NCBI GenBank assembly: GCA_936432065.2
Contig: OW386292.2
Location: 16,398,918-16,462,917, forward strand
DNA from: Rutpela maculata
Lineage: Eukaryota; Arthropoda; Insecta; Coleoptera; Cerambycidae
Reading direction: 5' to 3'
Length of the DNA stretch: 64,000 nucleotides
Below are positions 1 to 10,715 of this stretch, in pieces. Both the position numbers and the translations under genes were made by a program. Under the pieces are notes generated by a model that saw only the letters and a list, made by a program, of their open reading frames with translations, was not told the origin of the DNA and did no database searches. The first letter of the stretch is position 1. Each line of letters opens with the position of its first letter.

Positions 1-1
1 T

Positions 2-331
2 TTCCATGATTCAATTAATCAAGTATTACAAAAACAAGAAATATTTAATTCACGATTAAACTCTTTAGAATCCAGACTTTCCAATCAATCCTTCGAGCCT
101 CAACCTTCTACTTCATGCTGCAACAATTGCAAAAGTAGAAGCAATTCACAAACTCGTACCACTAATCGCAATCGTTCACCCAGCCGTAATAATGTTTCCA
201 ATAAATTTGATCGTACAGACAATACTATTTGTTACTACCATCAACTTTATGGTGCCAATGCCTATCGTTGTGGAGGTGAATGGTGCAAATTCAGTAAGAA
301 TTGTAAAAAATCTGATAATTCTCAAAGATGA
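2..331 (+). CDS. Ty3/gypsy Gag, C-terminal part (5' end outside window)
   Basis: The open frame runs in from the left edge to a TGA at 329-331. It holds a short coiled-coil-like stretch, a Ser/Arg/Asn-rich linker and a single Cys-His box of form C-x2-H-x9-C-x4-C starting at CYYH, followed by one more Cys. A CHCC nucleocapsid box of this kind is known from the CsRn1 clade of Ty3/gypsy elements (Kamikaze and relatives). The role is nucleic-acid binding during particle assembly. The following pol frame is the same frame, separated only by the TGA. The N-terminal capsid part is not in the window. Confidence 0.75.
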   Translation, partial: FHDSINQVLQKQEIFNSRLNSLESRLSNQSFEPQPSTSCCNNCKSRSNSQTRTTNRNRSPSRNNVSNKFDRTDNTICYYHQLYGANAYRCGGEWCKFSKNCKKSDNSQR

Positions 332-2029
332 CTGAAGTTTGATAATTCTATGACGTCTGATTTTGACATTTCTAACAGCAAACGTCGTCGACTTTTTATT
401 TACGATAGATCTAACAACCTGAACTTCCTAATTGACACTGGTGCCGATTTATCTGTGGTGCCACGCAATGCTTTCACAGATTTAAAAAAGAATTTTGATA
501 CGATATTAACCGCGGCTAACGGTTCAACCATTTTTACATACGGTAAGAAATTGTTAAAAGTCAATCTAAACTTACGTAGATTATTTCCTTTCGTTTTCAA
601 TATAGCAGACATTGACATACCGATAGTCGGAGCAGATTTCTTGTCTCATTTTGGTTTAGTTGTCGATCTTAAAGGAGCTCGAATAATTGATAACAAGACT
701 AATTTGTCAGTTAATTGTTTTATTAAAAATAGTCCTTTAGACAATCATAGATTAGATACACTTAAATTATTTCCATTGACAGATAAATATAACAAATTAC
801 TTTTACAATTTCCTAATTTAATTAATTCCCCAGATTACAATTTACCTATTAAACATTCTATTGTACATCATATAGTTACTGAAGGTCATTTACCTTTTTC
901 ACGACCTCGTAGATTAGACAATCTTAAATTTAAAATAGCTCAAACAGAATTTAATAACATGGTAGAATTAGGTATCTGCAAACCATCATCTTCTCAAGTT
1001 TCCTCTCCACTCCATCTAGTGGCGAAAAAAGAGAAGAATGACTGGAGACCTTGTGGAGATTATCGACAACTAAATACGATTACCATTCCAGAGAGATATC
1101 CATTACCTCATATCCACGACTTTAGCTCTCAGTTGCACGGCTGCACTATTTTCTCCAAGGTTGATTTAGTGCGAGCGTACTATCAGATACCTGTCGCTGA
1201 AAATGACGTTTATAAGACAGCTATAACAACTCCATTCGGACTGTTTGAATTTTCCCGCATGCCTTTTGGTCTACGCAATGCCGGTCAAACTTTCCAACGT
1301 TTTATGAATGAAGTACTTGTCAATTTACCTTTCGTTTTCGTCTATTTGGATGATATATTAATCGCAAGTCAATCAGATGTACAACATTTGGAACATTTGG
1401 AAAAGGTTTTCAAGAGATTAGACACATACGGAATTAACATTAAACCATCTAAATGTATCTTAGGAGTTGACAATTTAACCTTTTTAGGTCATCACATCTC
1501 TTCATCAGGTATTTTACCATCAACTGAGAGAGTCGAAGTCATTAATAATTTCCCTTTACCGACAACTCTCAAACAACTACAACGTTTCATAGGTATGGTG
1601 AATTTTTATCATCGTTTCATACCTCATTTTGCTGAAATATTACTTCCCCTATATTCTCTTTGTAACAGTTTATCTCATGATAAAATTACAAAGATAAATA
1701 GTTGGCCTGATCAATGTTTAGACGGATTTTCGAAAGCCAAAGACGCAATAAGTAATGCAGTAGTTTTAGCTCATCCTTGCAATAATGACGATACTATCTT
1801 ATCTCTCTCAGTAGATTGTTCTAACCTTGCCATGGGTGCAGTTTTAGAGCAAAAAGATAATAAGGGATTTCTTGCTCCTTTAGCATTCTTTTCCCGTAAA
1901 TTAACCACAGCACAAACCAATTATTCGGTTTTTGACAAAGAACTTTTAGCATTATATACTGCAATTAAACATTTTAAGTTTATACTTGAAGGTCGAAAGT
2001 TTAATTGTTTTACGATCACAAACCTTTAA
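332..2029 (+). pseudogene. Ty3/gypsy Pol: protease, reverse transcriptase, start of RNase H
   Basis: Reading from the first ATG at 350, the protein shows an aspartic protease motif (LIDTGADLSVV near residue 30), then a Ty3/gypsy reverse transcriptase (KVDLVRAYYQIPV; catalytic YLDD in FVYLDDILIAS; FLGHHIS), then RNase H starting at LSVDCSNLAMGAVL with a conserved E in YSVFDKELLAL. The frame breaks near 2013, where a single-base deletion interrupts the RNase H just before its conserved DHKPL motif, so the reading continues in another frame. Codons up to the break look well preserved, which suggests a fairly recent copy. It lies directly downstream of gag in the same frame. Confidence 0.9.
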
Positions 2030-3475
2030 TCAACGCTTTATTCACAAAAGCAGAAAGATCTCCTCGTCAAATACGTCATTTAGAATACATAGCTCAATTT
2101 TCTTGTAAAATACAACATGTTAAAGGAAAACATAATGTAATAGCTGACACCTTGTCACGTATTTACGACACTTCTTCCTTAAAACAAGATATTTTACCAC
2201 TTCAACTTAAAAATTCTCCCTTCCTTAATGTTAACTTTGACCTAAAGTTGCTTAGTGAAGCTCAGGAGAAAGATTCAAATCTCAACTATTTATTGTCAGA
2301 TAAATCATCACTAACTAAAACCAATTTCATTTTAAAAAAGATACAAATTCCAGATTCAAATGATTTTATTTGGTGTGATGTTTCTCGTGCAAAAGTCAGA
2401 CCTTTTGTCCCACTTATTTACAGACGAACGATTTTCGATATTTTTCACAACTTATCTCATCCTGGTATTAAAGCCACTAGACTGTTGATTTCAAATAACT
2501 ATTTTTGGCCGAAAATGAACACAGATTGCAATTTATGGTCAAAATCGTGCATTAACTGTCAAGCTGTCAAAGTCAGTCGACATACGCGAAGTGCTCTCGG
2601 GAACTTCACCATTCCGAAAATCAGATTCGACCACATCCACATAGATTTGGTAGGACCATTACCTCCATCCAAAGGTAACTCTTACATTCTTACGGTGATT
2701 GAACGATTCACTAGGTGGCCGGAAGCGTACCCTCTTCGCGACATCACAGCAGAAACAGTTGCGCGTACTTTATTTCAAAACTTTGTTTGTCGATTCGGTG
2801 TTCCCTTGTCAGTAACGACTGATCAAGGAGTACAATTCGAGTCAAGATTATTTAATGAATTTGCAAAGTTTTTAGGTTTTCATAGAATACGTACAACTCC
2901 ATATCACCCAGAAGGCAACTCTTTAGTTGAAAGATTTCATCGCTCACTTAAAACTTCCTTGCTAACTAGAGCCAATACATCACATTGGACAGATGAATTA
3001 CCCATCATTTTATTAGCATTTAGAACAACTCCCAAGGAAGATCTGCAATGTTCACCTGCTGAACTCATATATGGTCAAACCCTTCGTTTACCTGGCGAAT
3101 TTTTCGTTGAATCGTATAATTCCCCAGATATTCCTTATTTCATTGACAAATTACGCATTTATTTTAATAATTTAAAAATTTGTTCCTCCAACTTGGCATG
3201 GCAATTACAAAACTTTTGTTAGTTCAGATCTTGCCTCTTGCGATTTTATTTTCGTTCGCATTGAACGTTTAAAACGTTCATTTACTCCTTTATATGAAGG
3301 ACCGTTTAAAGTTTTATCTCGTTCAGATAAGTTATTTACCTTTAAGAAAGGAGACAAAGTCATAACTGTCAATATTGATAGGGTTAAACCGGCTTTTGTA
3401 TTAGTTGACAGATGTGACACTTTGCCTACCCCGATTAAAAAAGTACGTTTTGCAATCGACACGTTGATTGACTGA
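2005..3475 (+). pseudogene. Ty3/gypsy Pol: end of RNase H and integrase
   Basis: After the shift the frame resumes at DHKPLI and runs through the end of RNase H (VKGKHNVIADTLSR). It then shows the integrase HHCC zinc module (FHNLSHPGIKATRLL ... CINCQ) and the catalytic core D,D,E (DHIHIDLVGPLP; VTTDQGVQF; EGNSLVERFHRSLK). A second one-base shift near 3205 ends the open frame at 3222, but the C-terminal integrase region continues in a third frame (LYEGPFKVLSR ... INIDRVKPA type) to a TGA at 3473-3475. No chromodomain or env gene is seen. Two frameshifts make the copy non-functional. Confidence 0.88.
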
Positions 3476-3492
3476 CTATTTTCTTTTTTAAC

Positions 3493-3767
3493 GGGGGGGT
3501 GTATATAGCGACTATAGCGACTCACTCACTTCCAAAAGCGAGAAGTTTCCATGGAGTCGCTAAGAAACAAAAAGGAAAACTCGATCCATAATGGAGAAGT
3601 TTCCATGGAGTCGCTAAGAAAAATTAAAACATTCGATATAAAAATATAATAATATCAATATACTTAAAAATACCAAAAACACATAAAAATATGAACATGT
3701 ATTAAAAACAAATATACGAATATTAACTTCGATTTTAATTTTATTTATAGCGATTACGCTATATGTT
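3493..3767 (+). repeat. 3' LTR of the Ty3/gypsy element with polypurine tract
   Basis: A run of seven G at 3493-3499 is the likely polypurine tract. The LTR starts at TGTATATAGCG (3500) and the far end CGCTATATGTTA (3757-3768) is an imperfect inverted match of the start. The exact last base is uncertain by a few positions. A 28-bp direct repeat beginning GAGAAGTTTCCATGGAGTCG lies inside at 3540-3567 and 3594-3621, 54 bp apart. The 5' LTR is outside the window, so the target duplication cannot be tested. Confidence 0.7.
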
Positions 3768-3768
3768 A

Positions 3769-3980
3769 CTCAGTTTTCGATTCGACCCTTAGGGTCATCC
3801 AAAAATGCCAATTTTCTAAAAACGCTCTGTATCTCGGTTGTCGAAAAAGATAGATGATGATCGCGGTTTGCGTCATTGTTTGTTTCTCGAACATCGAGCT
3901 CAGGACACCTATATTAGTTTTTATCTATCGGCCATAATTATAGAGAAAAACCGAAATCCCATCTAATTTGGTCCACCCTG
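3769..3980 (-). repeat. Repeat module B, copy 1 (truncated by the gypsy element)
   Basis: This stretch, ending GGTCCACCCTG next to TA, matches the outer parts of the palindromic element at 27911-28232 and 29808-30105. Shared pieces include GGTCATCCAAAAATGCCAAT and a GATCGCGGTTTGCG core. The left side stops where the LTR ends, so the gypsy element appears to have landed inside a pre-existing module B copy. Confidence 0.7.
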
Positions 3981-3982
3981 TA

Positions 3983-5134
3983 CTTCAGGTTTAATCGTAC
4001 CCAGATGATGCCAACATAGTTGGCGAAACGCGTGTCGAGTGACAGTATTCCAGTGTTTTGGTGTTTGTAGAAACTATTCTAAAGGAAACTAAAACACCCA
4101 ATACATCGTTCGAAAACTGGTTTACACCATATCCATTTTTTTTTCAGTTAATTTCAGAATAACGTGTTCAAGCCTTAGTTTCAGAGAGAAAAATGTGATT
4201 TGTACTCCTTTTGTTCTTCTCTTGTTTATTCCCCACCTTAACACACGAAGTAATAAACACTTGTGAATAATAGAACAAAACAAATTTTGTTCTGCAACGT
4301 GGCATCATTGTAAACTTTAATGCTGATTTTGCACGCCAGATTGGAAGATAACAGAGTAAGTTATTCATTTTCTTTGGTACTACCCCCGACATTAACCTGC
4401 CACTCATGACTCACGGGATCTTTACTTGTAATCTGATAAAGCAATAAATTAGAAAAGCATCATAAAAAATTTATACTGCAATATAAAAAGTTAGCGGAAA
4501 ATAAAGAACAAAAATTAATAAATTATTTTAATTCATACGTATTACGTATATTAACCTTAAGATTTAATCATTCATATATTTCATACCTATTAATAAATCA
4601 TTTACTAATTATAATGATATAAAAGTTTTGTAAATTCTGTCTGTAATTTTGACATAGCACCTGCATACTTGCAGGGTCAATCAGAGAATAGGAAGGCGTT
4701 ATACTGTTACTTCACACAATTGCAAAATGTTTTGACTGATGTAAAATTTATTTCCAAACAGTTTAATTTTGTCGCAGAGGCAGCGAGATATTCGCAGGAT
4801 AATTCGTTTAGTTGTAGTTAGAAGCTAAATTCGCAAATTAAATTCTTAGTCCATTCGAAACAAGCCCTTATTGCGTGCCAAGTAATGTCATACCGGATAA
4901 GGGAGGTGGAGGGTGGTAAAGTTGAAAGATCGTTTTTTCGCGTTTAAATAGAAGGCTAATAATCTAAGAGGAAAAGTTCAAATGAGAAAGTTATAAGAAT
5001 TAAGAAACCTATAAAATGAGCCTCCGAACATTAAGATAACTTTATTGGATCAGGAGTAAATTCAAAAAAACGAAAAGTTTGAAATTTTTTATTAATTTTA
5101 GCAAAATTTTTGAAATTTTACTAAGTATGTGTTA
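3983..5134. other. No gene recognised
   Basis: AT-rich DNA without a frame I can assign. Short open frames here show no known motif. It is bounded by the truncated module B copy and the mariner-like composite element. Confidence 0.6.
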
Positions 5135-5562
5135 TACAGGGTGCTTCACCGTGAGTGGCCTATTAGACGTTTTGGAGAAACTATCCAAAATTTGAAACTG
5201 AAAATTTGTGTACAGGGGTTTTGCGGGGTGATCTATTTAATGAAAATAATGTCATATATGTGACACTTCCGGTTATACCGGAAGTCGGCATCAACTTCGT
5301 TATTTTAAATGGCATACCATATTTTTTATGCCTGAATCGAATTCTACTCATTATTTTAAGGTAACTTTCAATAACATTCCCTATCTCGGAAATCAATAGT
5401 TTTTGAGATATTTCAGTTTTATTGAAATTATATGTGAAAACCAACCCATAGTTGAAAATTAATAACCTCCGCTATGGTAAATTCCAAAAACCAATTTTTC
5501 TCCCATATTATGTACGAGGATGGAGCTTATGTGAGCATAAGCTACAAATGCTACGAAATGTA

Positions 5563-7465
5563 CAGGGTGCCCACAAAAGTCAGTCGAATTTTGATAACTT
5601 CGACCTCCATTAAATCGCTTATTTTAAATGGAACATACTGTATTTTATGATTCTCTTCGATTCCTTTTTTAATTACCTTTCAGCCTATATAGGCATTCCC
5701 TATAGCTAAAATGTGCGGTTTTTGAGTTATTTAAAGTTATTTAGAAACAGGCGAAATTAACAGCAATATCGAGTATAGTGTGCCGTGGAAAACAAAAATA
5801 TTTCTTGTAATACATTAATATTAATCGTCACTCAGAAGGTGGAGTTCCAAAACTAAGGAGAAAAGAAAAATACATAAACTGTTACTTTTTCTTGCACCAA
5901 AGTGCAGCTATTGAAAGCAGCATAAAAATACAGTATGAAATTTGTATACATTTTTAATATGTACAGTTTAACAAAACCAATACAACAGAAATAAAAATAA
6001 TTCACGTCGACGTTGAGAATATTGATAAAAATAAGAAAATTGTTAATTACATTTTAAAGATATTGAACGTAACATGAAATACCGACAGAAATATTGATAA
6101 CAAACACGTCCTTTAAACTAATAACTGCTCGATGTGCTGCCCATTAACACGTAAACAATTTAATACTCGGGTCATAACACCGTTAGTGGTTGCTCGTCTA
6201 ATTTAATTCCCGTCTAGTTCTTCGAACGCCCTTCTTACTCTCATTTCCAATTCTTCTCGTGTATTTACAGGCGTATCATATACTTTCTTTTTCGTGTTTC
6301 CCCACAGATAAAAATCAAGTGGTGTGAGATCTGGACTTCTAGCAGACCATAACTAGGGACCGCGTCGTCTAATCCACCTATCTTCAAACATATTGTCTAG
6401 TATGTTTGATACCTTTCGTGTACAATGAGGAGAAGCTCCATCTAGTTGATACCAACATCTTGCATAATCCAGTACCGATAAATCGTCCAAAAATTCGGTA
6501 ACTATTTTTCTTAGTATCTCTGCATAACGTTGAGAAGTTAAGATGCCATCATAAATATGGTAACTCAACTTATTTATTGTCATTTAATAAAAAAAATACA
6601 TTAAAACTAAATTTTCCTGAAATCCTCTTTCCCTTATTGCGTGAGGGTTCTCATTTGCCCAAATATGCTGGTTACGTCTGTTAAATATTCCTTCATGGGA
6701 AAATTTCGACTCATGTGTCCAGATAATTTTTTTCAAAAAGTCATTATCTTCTTGACTGCGAATTAAAATCATTTCACAAAACTGAATTCTCTTGCCAGGA
6801 TCTTCTGGATGCAGAGCTTGAACCGTAGTAAACTTATAGTTGTGCATCTTATGCTTCCACAAAATTCTTTCTATGGAGGTATAAGGAATACCTATGTCAT
6901 GTACTGCGGTGTAAATGGATGCCTGTGAATAAGCTTCGAAATATGCTAGGATGGTTATTTCGTTTTCTTCGTTTCCAGTAACTGGACTGGGATTTATTTC
7001 TGTGGCTTTAAAAGTACCAAACTGTAGAAAATTAGCCTCGATTCTTCTGAGTTTCTTTTCTCTCATAAGTGGCAGATCTGGATTTAGTTCGTTAAACCTT
7101 CTGCACGTTCTACTAAGAATTCTATTGCATCCTCCATGTAAATAAAATAAGTTTAAATAATCCGCATATTTATAACAACCCGTTGACACTATAAGGAAAT
7201 AATTAATTTCGAATGACAGAACTAACATTTGTTTGTTTTTCACGGCACACTATACACGAAATTGCTGTTAATTTCGCCTTTTTCTAAATAACTTTAAATA
7301 TCTCAAAAACCGTACATTTTAGCTATAGGGAATGCCTATATAGGCTGAAATGTAATTAAAAAAGGGATCGAATAGGATCATAGAATACAGTATGTTCCAT
7401 TTAAAATAAGCGATTTAATGGAGGTCGACGTTGTCAAAATTCGACTGACTTTTCTGGGCACCCTG
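5563..7465 (-). mobile_element. DD41D (rosa-type) mariner-like element
   Basis: This 1,903-bp unit has termini CAGGGTGCCCA ... and the inverse, with TA duplicated at 5561-5562 and 7466-7467, and inverted repeats of about 225 bp. It encloses a transposase reading on the minus strand (6113-7243). The spacing between the second and third catalytic Asp is 41 residues, the signature of the rosa group of mariner-like elements. Confidence 0.8.
6113..7243 (-). pseudogene. DD41D mariner-like transposase, three in-frame stops
   Basis: One continuous frame of about 376 codons, the usual size for the family, is broken only by stops at 6584-6586, 6353-6355 and 6203-6205; no indel is needed. The N-terminal part (YADYLNLFYLHGG) fits the DNA-binding domain of the family. 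The DDE region shows IIWTHESKF, where the family has D at the position of this H, then YQLDGASPH and SARSPDLTPLDFYLWG. The first catalytic Asp is therefore lost. The 41-residue spacing between the D of QLDG and the last D of LTPLD supports rosa-type assignment. Non-functional. Confidence 0.85.
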
Positions 7466-7893
7466 TACATATCGTAGCATTTGTAGCTTATGTTCACATA
7501 AGCTCCATCCTCGTACATAATATGGGAGAAAAATTGGTTTTTGAAATTTACTATAGCGGAGGTTATTAATTTTCAACTATGGGTTGGTTTTCACATAAAA
7601 TTTCAATAAAACTGAAATATCTCAAAAACTATTGATTTCCGAGATAGGGAATGTTATTGAAATTTACCTTAAAATAATGAGTGAAATTCAATTCTGGCAT
7701 AAAAAATATGGTATGCCATTTAAAATAACGAAGTTGATGCCGACTTCCGGTATAACCGGAAGTGTCACATATATGACATTATTTTCATTATATAGATCAC
7801 CCCGGAAAATCCCTGTATACAAATTTTCAGTTTCAAATTATGTATAGTTTCTCCAAAACTTCTAATAGGCCACTCACGGTGAAGCACCCTGTA

Positions 7894-8767
7894 TAAGAGA
7901 GAATATATGGTCAAAAGTTCAGATCGATATCTGCATTATTTTTCGATAGATTCAACTTTTTGGAAAAAAAATAGCTATAAGTACTTCACTTTCTGTTAGA
8001 TTTTGCTATGAGAAAAAAATCTATTCCCGAGAGTTGTTCAACAATTATAAATGTTTTCTATATGGTCATTGTTCAGAAAAAAGTGGTGAAAATCGAATTT
8101 AAAAAGAAAAGAAAATTTTTTTGTATAAAAAATTCCAATTAAAGTTAAATTCGGAATATTTCCACCTAATTTTGAAACACTCTGTATATTAGTAAACCAA
8201 CCAACTAGGGGTTGAAAGTTTAAGTCGAGAAGAAAATTTGGTTTCACTGGTGTATCACCTACTTAAATAATAACATTAGATTTTCTGACACTAATAATAA
8301 TTATAAACTGTAATAAAATCATGTTTAGCAGATTGTAAGATAGTTCAACGTATCATTAAACTACATCAATATAAGCCAACTCCCTTAATGCGATTCAACA
8401 CTCATATATGTCCTTTTAAATCGCATATCAATACGATACGTTTATATTACGATCTTCATTTCCGTTTCAGTGAATAACTTTTCATAATAGCCACTCATGT
8501 TATTAGTTCAGTGACATTGACATTAAAGTTATCGTTATTTTTTTATGATAGACAAAACCTTGCGTGAAATCATGACGCGTTCGTTCTAGTGCAGAATTTG
8601 GCACCAATAGATATTTTGTCATATAGGTCTCCTATTTGTTTTCGCATTTTTTGAGTGAGGTTATAAGTCCAATCGAAAAAATAGAGACTGGCAAAAAGTC
8701 CGTATGATCTGTGTGATCTTTCCAAGGTCTTTGATAAACTTATCGAAAAGATGCCAATGTGTGTTTT
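7894..8767. other. No gene recognised
   Basis: AT-rich sequence between the mariner-like composite and the first copy of the hairpin-ended repeat. Nothing here resembles a known protein or RNA gene. Confidence 0.55.
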
Positions 8768-9260
8768 ACTTCCACATCCAGTGGAAGTATAGTAACGACA
8801 AAAAATTTTTTTAAAATTTTTATTGTTCAAATAGGCTTAGAATGTCATGAAACGTCGAGATTTCAAGTTTGAGCGAAAAAAACATTTCTGTCTGTCGGTC
8901 TGTCTGTCGGTCTGTAACTTTTTTTGTGCGCACGTTTACTCTGAAACCGTTTGAGATATTGACTTGAAATTTGGTACACATATGTACTTTAACGAGATCT
9001 AGAACTAAATTATATTTTCATCTTGTTCCGTCGAAGGGTTGGGGGGTAAATTGGGGTAAATTTGGAGTAAATAGGTAAATCAAACAGGTAAGAGTTCATA
9101 AAATTGATATTTAGTATAGACAAGAGAAGCTAAGGTCTCAAAAAAAATTTTGTCATTAGCCACCCCCATTGCCACCCCCATCATTATTAAAGGGGATGAA
9201 AAAAATGTGATTTAGTGTGTGTACAAGAACCAGAAACCTCAAAATATTTTTTTACTTTAT
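8768..9260 (+). repeat. Hairpin-ended repeat (family H), copy 1, 3' truncated
   Basis: It begins with ACTTCCACATCCAGTGGAAG, an 8-bp stem with a 5-base loop, followed by a long shared body: a (TCTG/TCGG)n tract, the phrase TTGACTTGAAATTTGGTACA, a G-rich GGGTTGGGG tract and C-rich CACCCCC tracts. The body matches the other copies at 17527, 35895 and 56005, but the last 200 bp of the family is missing. Confidence 0.85.
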
Positions 9261-9672
9261 CGTAATTTGTTAAAAGATGTGCGCTCCTTCTTTCGGTCAT
9301 ATCTCCTTTGCAATTAACGCTCAAAAACCACACAAAAAAGCATTTTGAAGGGCTCTTAACCCTCTTTAAAGGCAGGTAGGTCAAAATGGTACAGCGGTTG
9401 TCAGTTTTTCTATATTCATCTTAAATGCGTCAATAGTTTATTGCCATAATTTTTTGTTCTCTAGTAACATTCAGCTAAGATGCTTCCCTGCTAAGTTATT
9501 TAACCTTAAAGCCAAGAAAATTCATTTTTTCAAAAATTCTCAAATTACATTTAGTGTAAAATCTTTTAGATAAAGCATCAATCACGGTCAAAAAAAATGA
9601 GCGTGTACATAATAGTTTGGACTAACAAAAAACACGATTTGGATTTTTTTTTCTTTTTCAATTTGGAATGTA
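9261..9672. other. No gene recognised
   Basis: Spacer between family H copy 1 and the Tc1-like element. No motif is recognised. Confidence 0.5.
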
Positions 9673-9789
9673 CACTTCTGTGCAATAATATCCCGTACAT
9701 CTGTTTTTCTCTATATTAAATCATTCTTTATTTATTTATCAGTGTCAGTGTCATATTTTCGCAATACCAAAATTAAACTAAACTAAACA

Positions 9790-10715
9790 TGAAAAAATTT
9801 TAATTTTCTAAAACTGAAGAGAGATGGTCTATCAGAGCAGTTGCTAACCATTATCAATTGAATAAAAGTGCTGTTATGAGTTTGAAGAAAAGTGGGAGGA
9901 GGAAGGTAGCGTAAAGAGAAAAGACGGTTCAGGCCGATCGAGAAGTTCAAATCTCGTTCAAGATGAAGCACTCCTTGGCTATTTGAGGAAAAATCCGTTT
10001 CAAACAGCAGGAGACGCTGTGTTCATGGCAAATTTTCCAGCATCGAGGTCAACAGCTAGCCGAAGGATAGGAAAATCGGAAATAAAAAACTGTACAAGTA
10101 CCAAGAAGACTATATTAACAGAAGCAAGCCCGCATTATGTTTTGTTTAAATGGGCTTGTTATCGATAATTATTTTTTTGTTATTTTTTTTATGGCATTCA
10201 ATAGAATTCGATCATCTAGATAAGGTGTTAAAATTTCAGCTTCATAAGTATATCCAATCATTATAATGTTAAAGATTGAGTTCCAGTACAAAGTGCTTCG
10301 CCGATTCGTGACGTCATTCTGCATAAACACTTCTCATTTTAAACCAGCAAGAAGATAAAACAGATATAATTTAACAATCAAACGCCGTTTCCATAGAGAA
10401 ACAGAATAACACCCGCCACACGCTTGTGGCATGTGCATCATATAACTAACATAACCTCAATTGTTATATTTTTTAGGTTTATTCTCATTTTTAATGTTTG
10501 TATACTTGTATATTTTTAGCTTGGAGCCAAACTGACTCCAAGCAAATATTTAAAAATTCACGCAAATAATTTTTCAATATTGTTGATTGATACAAATAGA
10601 AGCAAGCCCGCATTATGTTTTGTTTAAATTGTGTCTATCGCCCGTTGGAGTTTTGGAACAATGTTGTGTTTACCGATAAAAAAGTTTTTCAGTCTTGTAG
10701 TGACGGACATATGTA
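9790..10715 (+). pseudogene. Tc1-like transposase fragments
   Basis: The first part reads RWSIRAVANHYQLNKSAV, a paired-like helix-turn-helix. A frameshift near 9895 leads to KWEEEGSVKRKDGSGRSRSS (the GRPR-like linker) and a second helix-turn-helix through KSEIKNCTSTKK. After the insertion (10152-10597) coding resumes with YRPLEFWNNVVFTDKKVFQS, which holds the first catalytic Asp; the Glu usual after it is Lys. Nothing matching the second Asp or the Glu follows. Without the insertion and one copy of its 32-bp flank the two parts join in one frame. Confidence 0.8.
10120..10629. mobile_element. 446-bp insertion with 32-bp direct repeats
   Basis: A perfect 32-bp repeat beginning AGAAGCAAGCCCGCATTATG lies at 10120-10151 and 10598-10629. 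The 446 bp between them interrupts the transposase frame. The insert has no terminal inverted repeats, no poly(A) tail and no coding motif. A small hairpin (GCTTGGAG ... CTCCAAGC) lies at about 10519-10543. A target duplication this long is more like target-primed retroposition than cut-and-paste; class unassigned. Confidence 0.75.

Larger units (their letters stand above)
5137..7891. mobile_element. Composite palindromic element with about 640-bp inverted arms
   Basis: It starts CAGGGTGCTTCACCGTGAG and ends with the reverse complement; TA sits on both sides (5135-5136 and 7892-7893), the target used by Tc1/mariner elements. The arms (5137-about 5790 and about 7240-7891) are close inverted copies, so mirrored open frames appear in both. 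At 5561 and 7466 each arm carries a second TA plus CAGGGTGCCCA terminus, marking an inner element (5563-7465). The outer 425-bp arms on their own would form a nearly perfect palindrome with TA at its centre. Confidence 0.85.

Noticed and set aside
2..3475. The gypsy element as an env-bearing errantivirus
   Set aside because: No third gene lies between the integrase end and the LTR, and the Gag Cys-His box fits the env-less CsRn1 group.
5181..5444. Open frame mirrored by another at 7632-7847
   Set aside because: Both lie in the inverted arms of the composite element and read complementary copies of the same DNA; no protein motif.
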